A stretch of 64,000 nt of DNA from NCBI GenBank assembly GCA_032871835.1, contig CM065295.1:82143819-82207818 (forward strand), in the 5' to 3' direction. Position numbers and translations under genes: made by a program. The DNA is from Dipteronia dyeriana. Lineage: Eukaryota; Streptophyta; Magnoliopsida; Sapindales; Sapindaceae. This document shows positions 57,310-64,000 of the stretch, piece by piece. The notes under the pieces are model-generated. The model was not told the DNA's origin. It did no database searches and saw nothing but the letters and a program-made list of their open reading frames with translations. Each line of letters opens with the position of its first letter. Within the stretch, counting starts at the first letter, position 1.

Positions 57310-59175
57310 ATGGCGATCAATCTTCTTTCTCTTCTTCTTCTTCTCAACTCTCTCACGACATCCACCATTTTCAACACTTCAGGAGCTCTTCAATTCCCTC
57401 AAGAACTCTTCGAATACTCTCGAGACTTTGTCCCCAGCAACAGCCCATCAATGTCACCTTCATCTTCATCATATTATAATATTGTTTCAATCTCTCCATC
57501 TTCATATCCATCTCCATCTCCATCACCATCACCAGATTCTGCTGCTCCTCTGGTACCTGCCTTCTTCATCCTCGGTGATTCCTCTGTTGACTGTGGCACC
57601 AACAACTATCTGGGCACTTTCGCACGTGCCGATCGGCTTCCCTACGGTAGAGACTTTGACACCCACGAACCCACCGGAAGGTTCTGCAATGGAAGAATCC
57701 CAGTTGATTATCTTGGTAAATTTTTTGTTTTCAAGGTTTCTTTTTTCTATTCTTTGTTTCGTTACCAAGAAAGTGGATGATAAAAGTCGAAACTTTGGCT
57801 TATTGGTTTTTTTTTTCCTTTTTGTTAATTTCCATCTGTTTGGTTGCCAAGAAAGTGCAAAAAAAAAAAAAAACCAAAACTTTGGCTTATTTTTGTTTTT
57901 TGGGGGTTGATTTCAATCTGTTTGGTTTCCAAGAAAGTGGATGGATTCGTGTAGACATCCCCAGAATTTGGGTTCAAGAGTTTTCTGACTTTTTAGCCTT
58001 GTTTTTTGTTTTCAAAACATTGATCAGCATTGTATCTCGGCCTCCCATTTGTACCTAGCTATCTTGGACAGACAGGAAGCGTTGAAGACATGATTCAAGG
58101 AGTGAATTACGCATCTGCGGCTGCCGGAATTATATTCTCAAGTGGGTCGGAGTTGGTATGTACAACAAAATCCTTAACATGAACATTAGCAATTATTGTT
58201 TTACTGTGGTTTTTGTTTTATTTTTTATTATTGAATATATTTATTGATCTCGACAGGGCCAAAGGATCTCTTTCACACAGCAAATTCAGCAGTTGACAGA
58301 CACTTACCAGCAGTTTATTCTAGAAATGGGCGAGGATGCCGCGGCTAATTTGATCTCCGAATCAGTGTTCTACATTTCAATTGGGGTCAATGACTATATA
58401 CATTACTATCTGTCTAATGAATCCAATGTGCAAAATATGTACCTACCTTGGAATTTCAACCAGTTCTTGGCATCTACAGTGAGTCAGGAAATCAAGGTCT
58501 CTGCTGTTCTTTTGGATAATGTTTTTGTGTTATCTAGACTTATGCAATATGAAAATTTTCTAACTTGTTATGTTGATGGAACAGAACTTGTACAATATAA
58601 GTGTCAGGAAAGTGGTGCTCATGGGGTTGCCACCTATTGGTTGCGCTCCTCACTACTTGTGGAAGTACAACCGCGGAAATGGGGAGTGTGTGGAGGAGAT
58701 AAATGACATGATCATGGAGTTCAATTATGTGATGAGATACACGGTTTATGAGCTTCGCGAGGATTTTCCTGATTTGAATATCATCTTCTGTGATATGTAT
58801 GAAGGTTCCATGGATATAATCAAGAATTATGAGCTTTATGGTATGATCCCGTCTCAACTTCTTTTTGTCTTAAAATTTTCTCATCAGAGATTTTTCGGTG
58901 CAGCAGAATGATATTGTAATTTCATTTCAGGTTTCAATGTTACTACTGATGCTTGCTGTGGGTTGGGGAAGTTTAAAGGGTGGATAATGTGCATGTCACC
59001 GGATATGGCGTGTGACAATTCTTCGAATCATATCTGGTGGGATCAGTTTCACCCAACCGATGCAGTGAATGCAATTCTAGCAGATAATGTGTGGAACAGC
59101 CTGCACACGAAAATGTGCTATCCCATGAACCTGAAGGACATGGTTGCTCCTCCAAAGTCTCGAAGAATTCGATGA
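57310..59175 (+). CDS. GDSL esterase/lipase with Ser-Pro-rich N-terminal extension (five exons)
   Basis: Exons 57310-57715, 58028-58155, 58257-58496, 58585-58840 and 58931-59175, all GT-AG, giving 424 aa. A signal peptide (about 1-25, [15 protein letters not shown]) is followed by an extensin-like Ser/Pro stretch (about 43-80, [11 protein letters not shown]). The SGNH-hydrolase follows. Block I is [15 protein letters not shown], with nucleophile Ser91 in GDSS. The block II Gly is in [12 protein letters not shown], and block III is GVND (221-224, Asn223). Block V is WWDQFHPTD, with Asp381 and His384 completing the triad. [12 protein letters not shown] and [15 protein letters not shown] are typical. 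Such enzymes are secreted and cleave acyl esters; the substrate is unknown. It resembles Arabidopsis At1g71691, from memory. It ends only 185 bp from the stop of the converging CBL gene. Confidence 0.94.
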
Positions 59176-59360
59176 AGAAGCTTATAAAGTGATCAAACTC
59201 TTTGTTCACTCCATAACGGTTTGCATTGTAACACTAACATGAACACTGGTAAGAAGATTGTGTCATTCTTTTATTAATGTTGTTGTATGGATGTGACATT
59301 ATCAAATTGATACATATATTCATTCTTCTTGGCATTATTTCACTGTTATCCATTTCGATT

Positions 59361-60573
59361 TCAAATGAAACTATCTTTATCATCTTCAATGTCTGATCTC
59401 AGAACGAAACTAGGAAATGCAGTTGTAATGTCCCTGCAACATATGAAATTGTATTAGCTTATCTTATTGAATCGAATATAAACTATATAACATACAAAGA
59501 CTTAAATCATATGAAGCTGGATTAAGGAGAATTACTTCAAGTATGGAATTGTCATGTTCTTGAGCAATGATGGATTGCGAGCCACGAATTCCTTCCACTC
59601 TTCGAGATCAACTTTTCCATCTCCTTTCGAATCTGCATCCTTGAATGTCTACTACACAAACACAATGTGATAATATGCTTCGTCTTCAGATAAATCTGTA
59701 ACACACCAACCATCTTGCAAGCCATATATACCTTATCGATAATGGCCTCGATGAAATCATCAGAAAGAATCAAGTCCGACTCCTCCATAAGGGCTAAAAT
59801 CATCTCCTTTACCTCCTCTCTTTCGATGAAGCCTGTTTCGCGTATATTGTACAATTGAAAAGAGACTGCAGATATCAGACAACAAAGATTTTTTTTAGTA
59901 CTACTTTTGGAAATGCTTAGACATTTTCACACACACAAAGAAATGAGAAGAGTTGAATACATTTGAGTTTTTCTGCTGCTGGTGCTTCTGGGTGGAAGAC
60001 ACTCAGAGATCGTACAAACTCCCCGAATTCTATCACCCCATCACGTTTCAAGTCAAACAATCGAAAGACCTTTTAAGATGCAGAGTGAAAACATTATTCT
60101 CTTTAATTTTCTCTTTCATGTAATGAAATCTAAAAGAAGAAGAAGAAAAAGAAGAAGCTGACCCTGTCGGCAATGAGAGATTGCTTTTTCTTATTCCTAA
60201 ACAAGCCAAGTTGAAACTCCTCCTGCATACTCAAAACTAGAATTTTGACATTTGTTCTATAAAAGTTACACTTGTGTTTATAATGAATTGACCAACTTAC
60301 TTTGCTTATCAGCCCATCATCAACTAAAGAGCTGCTTAGTTTCCTAAACAGCTCAAACAAAGCTTCAACTTCAGTTTCATTAACTGCATATATATAAATA
60401 TATAATATATATATATATATACAAGGCATGATGTAGAGAGAACATTATAAGAAGTTTTTACTAGAAAAAATGAGTGAAAATAAAAGTGACTAGAGAAGCT
60501 TACAATGGGTTTGAGCAGCAAGAGCAGCAGGGTCCTCGTTTTTAAGTCGTTGCTTTGTGCAAACACAGCCCAT
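59361..60573 (-). CDS. CBL: Calcineurin B-like calcium sensor (CBL4/CBL5-like), seven exons
   Basis: Exons on the minus strand: 60573-60504, 60383-60301, 60222-60163, 60069-59961, 59865-59732, 59648-59536, 59433-59361; all phases join, giving 213 aa, the usual CBL length. The N terminus MGCVCTKQ has Gly2 for N-myristoylation and Cys3/Cys5 for S-acylation, so it should be membrane-bound. EF-hand-like loops: a degenerate first (about 38-50), then about 77-88 ([12 protein letters not shown]), 114-125 ([12 protein letters not shown]) and 158-169 ([12 protein letters not shown], the most canonical). The C-terminal FPSF motif (196-199) contains the Ser that CIPKs phosphorylate. It should bind Ca2+ and activate a CIPK kinase. 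It is tandem with the CBL at 62956. The exon 2 acceptor (60383) leaves F-N-E where relatives have F-T-V-N-E, so a small uncertainty remains there. Confidence 0.93.
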
Positions 60574-61305
60574 CAAGGTGGCTTTTACTGCTTTTTAGTA
60601 TCAACTAATTGACTATCTTCCTTGGCCTTACAAAAGATAGAACACTGTGTTTGATGAAATAGCTAGAAAGGACTCGCTAGAATCGTTTTCCAGCTGAATT
60701 GTCTATGAAAGATCTGCAAGAATCATGTTTGAGCTTGATAGAAATTCAGGAGGTTTTTGTTCATCAGTCTCGAATGCAAAACACTATATTGCTGTTGTTG
60801 CCTGTCTGTTTTGTGTTTTATGGCCCTTTACTCTGGTGTTTTAAGACCAGAGACAAAGAGGAGGAAAAAAAAAAGGGTGTCATTAGTGGAACTCCACGTT
60901 TCAACTTTCAACGTTTTTTCACCATTTCTGATAGCATTTTGCATAGCTAGTTGCACATATCTTCTTGCTTAAATTCATAAGCATTATTCTTACAAGTATC
61001 AATTTAATAATCGGGAAGAGTCTGACTTTGAAACTATGTGGGGTTTGGAACGTGACAAAGCCTAAATAGTAGTAAATACAGATGTAGATTTAGACTAAAT
61101 CAAGAATTAGATGCTTGTGATGTACTCAAAAAGGGAAAAAAAAGTGTACGTCATTAGTGGAACTTAATGTTTAAATTGCTTTTCACCATTGGCAATAACG
61201 TATAAATTTAGACAAAATCCAAATTTGAAAACAAATGCATGTTAGGTATATGAACCCAAGACTCTTTCAAAGAGGAACCTTGCATACTTATCTGTAATAT
61301 AATAA
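60574..61305. other. Promoter region of the CBL gene and spacer
   Basis: No coding frame. Short related stretches (TCATTAGTGGAACT at about 60880 and 61152, each after an A-run) suggest an old duplication. Confidence 0.45.
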
Positions 61306-62241
61306 TCAATTATCATTAAAGCCCGCTTTAAGGATAGGAGGATTTCCGGCTCTCACCAATGAACTTTAAACTTTGAAATTGAACGGTAACTCAACAAACA
61401 GACACAAAGCAATGATCAAAAGAGGTTTGGGATATACCCATATAGACTGCAATTCTCACCATACATTTCCACCAAGCTGGAATTTATGCTAGTTAGATGC
61501 TTGTGAATGTGATCCGTTGCATAAAATCATAAAACTCTTGAATCCTGATTGATTGGTGAAAGTGAGAATCATTGACTGCAAATAGCAAAATAAATATATG
61601 TTCTCTCTTTTATTAATTGACAACTATAAAGCTACCACCAGAGAGCTTATACATTCTTCCATAGAATTTATTTTAGGGTTAAATTAAAACTAGCCATACG
61701 ATTGTTTTTAGAAAACTTTCAATCGAAGAAACAAATTTACCCTTTGCACCAGATTAAACACATCAGTCATTTTCAATTATCATTAAAGCCCGCTTTAAGG
61801 ATGGGAGGATTTCCGGCTCTCACCAATAAACTTTAAACTTTGAAATTGAACGGTAACTCAACAAACGGACACAAAGCAATGATCAAAAGAGGTTTGGGAT
61901 ATACCCATATAGACTGCAATTCTCACCATACATTTCCACCAAGCTGGAATTTATGCTAGTTAGATGCTTGTGAATGTGATCCGTTACATAAAATCATAAA
62001 ACTCTTGAATCCTGATTGATTGGTGAAAGTGAGAATCATTGACTGCAAATAGCAAAATAAATATATGTTCTCTTTTATTAATTGACAACTATAAAGCTAC
62101 CATCAGAGAGCTTATACATTCTTCCATAGAATTTATTTTAGGGTTAAATTAAAACTAGCCATACGTTTGTTTTTAGAAAACTTTCAATCGAAGAAACAAA
62201 TTTACCCTTACATCAGATTAAACACATCAGTCATTTTCAAT
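61306..62241. repeat. 467-bp tandem duplication between the CBL genes
   Basis: Two head-to-tail copies, about 61306-61774 and 61775-62241, period 467. Both run from ATCATTAAAGCCCGCTTTAA through CCAAGCTGGAATTTATGC to CACATCAGTCATTTTCAATT, with only scattered single-base changes and a few short indels. There is no coding frame. The high similarity points to a recent event. Confidence 0.9.
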
Positions 62242-62955
62242 TAAACACACCACCAGTTTAATTCCCCGATGTGTTTAATCCCTAGTATGTTTAATCCTGT
62301 ACAAGTTTAAATTAAAGTTTGATAAAAACAATCAAAACACTAATGCCAGTTAAAAATAGAAACCCTTTAATTTTTTAGTTAAAAAGGGCTATTTCCTCTT
62401 CATTTTATGGGAGGATAAATTCCCATTTTTGTGTGTCCATGTTGGTTCTAAAACTATCAACAGGAACAAAAATCCTGACATTTAAATTATTTATCCTAAA
62501 AAACTGATGTAAAAAATATCGAATCAGAAACCCGAATAAGAAACAAACACATGGATTATGATCAGAATTTATTGAAGGGTGGCGGGCGGCAGAACATATT
62601 CCTTTCATCTGTGCTCCGCAAGAAGTTCTAGCCAAGAAAAGAAAACTAAAAATATAGTCTCACCAAAAAAAAAAAAAAAACTAAAAATATAGCTGCATTG
62701 AATTTAGTCAAACTCTTAATTTACTTGGTCTAAACTCTACAGACAAAAAAGGGTTTAGACAATTGTGAACTGATATGCACACACTCAGTATACAAATTCC
62801 AAACAATAAAGCAGAAACGAAAACAAAAGACGTGTTCTCAAGAGAGCAACAAGATGTCGATTGGTTAATCTTTGTTGTGGTGTACAAACACAAATGCTTT
62901 CGTTTGACAGCAGGGAAGCGAAATTTGATGTCATTTCTACTGGGAGAAATCTTTC
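62242..62955. other. 3' flank of the second CBL gene
   Basis: A TGTTTAATC-type short repeat lies at 62260-62305. No gene is seen. Confidence 0.45.
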
Positions 62956-64000
62956 CTAATCACAAACGCTGGAGTTCAGCACAAAGCTAGGAAATTGTAG
63001 AGTTATTTCCCTGAAGAATAAGATTCAAAGTAAAAAAAATCAAGAATTTAGTATCATTATTACTTTTGACATTATGTATCATTTAGGTAATAAAATAGTA
63101 AGGACAATTTAAAGTTTTATGATTCTTTTTATTAACAAGTACTGTAGCTCTTTTCTTTTCTTTTCTTTTCTTTTCATTTTTTAGTTAACCTAGTACCGAA
63201 AAATTTGTTTCGCTGTATAGATATTCAATCGATGATGTTTTTCGTGTTGTAATATGTGAGATATAGAACGATTTAGCTGTCACATAGAAGAACACTAAAA
63301 TTGAGCTGATAGAGAAAGAAAAAGAGAGTTTTAGGACCCACTTTAAATATGGAAGAGTCATGTTCTTCAAGGTAGATGGATTCTTTGCCACGAATTCCTT
63401 CCACTCCTCGATATCAATCTTTCCATCTCCGTTTAAATCTGCTTCTGCCATTGTCTGTACAAACAAGATCACAAATGATCATCTAGAAAGAAAAAAAATA
63501 TGAGTAAACATACCGAATTAGGAGCTGTATAGTGTTCAACACCTTAGCTACAATTGATTCAACAACATCACAGGAAAGTTCGATATCTGATTCACTCAAA
63601 AGAGCTAGTACCATTTCATGCAGCTTCCGGAGACATAATTATTGACAACGTAGAAACTGAGGATCAGATTCACAGATATCGGATTATTAAGACAAGAATT
63701 ACAAAGCTGACTAGTATTCACCTCAAGTTGCTCAATGTAGCCAGTCTGCCGAAGATCATACAATCTAAATGCAACTGAAAAAACATTTTTTTTTCCAACT
63801 CAGGATCATAAATATATTTGAAAAGCAGAGAACAAGGAGCGAACAGTTGAATGAAAATCATACAAGAGGCAATTTTTTTATCGTGGCATATTTAACCATA
63901 CATAAAATTTTGTCTGCTTCTGGAGCATTAGGGTGGAAGATGCTTAGTGAGCGAACAAACTCCCCAAATTCAATTACCCCATTACGCTTACGATCGAATA
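62956..64000 (-). CDS. CBL: Second calcineurin B-like gene, 3' part (runs off right edge)
   Basis: Exons on the minus strand: 64000-63902 (partial), 63774-63722, 63623-63543, 63454-63342, 63010-62956; all phases join. The readable part begins [18 protein letters not shown] (EF-hand 2) and continues [35 protein letters not shown] and [17 protein letters not shown] (canonical EF-hand 4). It ends [12 protein letters not shown] with the CIPK-phosphorylated FPSF motif. It is a close relative of the CBL at 59361-60573: the EF4 exon is 113 bp in both. It keeps an extra intron (63721-63624) after YIEQLE that the neighbour lacks. The third EF-hand has Gln-Leu where relatives have Arg-Glu. The N terminus, and so its lipid anchor, is outside the window. 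Confidence 0.92.
63149..63175. repeat. (CTTTT)n pentanucleotide repeat in the last CBL intron
   Basis: About five TTTTC units inside the intron 63011-63341. Confidence 0.9.

Noticed and set aside
57290..57910. 206-codon frame overlapping the GDSL exon 1 in another phase
   Set aside because: His/Leu-rich shadow of the Ser-Pro coding region; runs through intron 1.

Overview
The window looks like nuclear DNA of a eudicot plant. It has split genes with GT-AG introns, plant-type gene families (CBL calcium sensors, an SP-rich GDSL lipase, a type II PI4-kinase gamma with two ubiquitin-like domains, a LEA_2/NHL protein, an At4g10955-type lipase), AT-rich spacers, and nested plant retrotransposons. 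I cannot name the species. Exon coordinates were derived by hand from reading frame, splice sites and family conservation.

Layout. (1) 1-13.7 kb: a decayed Ty3/Gypsy element of the Tat type on the minus strand ('Tat-A'). Its integrase is split by a 6.8-kb non-coding LTR element (LARD-like, two ~2.14-kb LTRs, TSD ATACA). A third LTR copy lies inverted at 10998-13115. (2) 14.1-19.6 kb: a tandem duplication. One copy holds a foldback element; the other holds a 5'-truncated LINE that itself carries a MITE. (3) 20.7-22.5 kb: a complete two-exon lipase gene. (4) 23.3-25.0 kb: an imperfect minisatellite, then a 905-bp solo LTR (TSD ATCCC) inserted just upstream of a telo-box/TATA promoter-like block. 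(5) 25.7-42.5 kb: a Ty1/Copia element on the minus strand, with a second Tat-type Gypsy element ('Tat-B', TSD ATATT) nested in its leader. Tat-B carries a broken antisense acidic/coiled-coil ORF between integrase and 3' LTR. (6) 43.9-50 kb: a LEA_2 gene and a PI4K-gamma gene, both minus. (7) 50-57 kb: gene-free AT-rich DNA with a tRNA-type SINE, foldback elements and small repeats. (8) 57.3-64 kb: a five-exon GDSL esterase/lipase (+), then two CBL genes in tandem (-). The second CBL runs off the right edge, and a 467-bp tandem duplication lies between them.

Five host genes appear complete and one is partial. The CBL pair (Ca2+ sensing, CIPK partners) and the PI4K-gamma (phosphoinositide or protein kinase signalling) are signalling genes, but nothing here links the genes into one pathway. 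About half of the window is transposon-derived, and all transposon reading frames are broken. The most interesting structures are the nested insertions with intact target-site duplications, the inverted third LTR with its shared 52-bp flank, the antisense ORF in Tat-B, and the solo LTR inside a promoter-like block. I found no clearly new multi-gene system.
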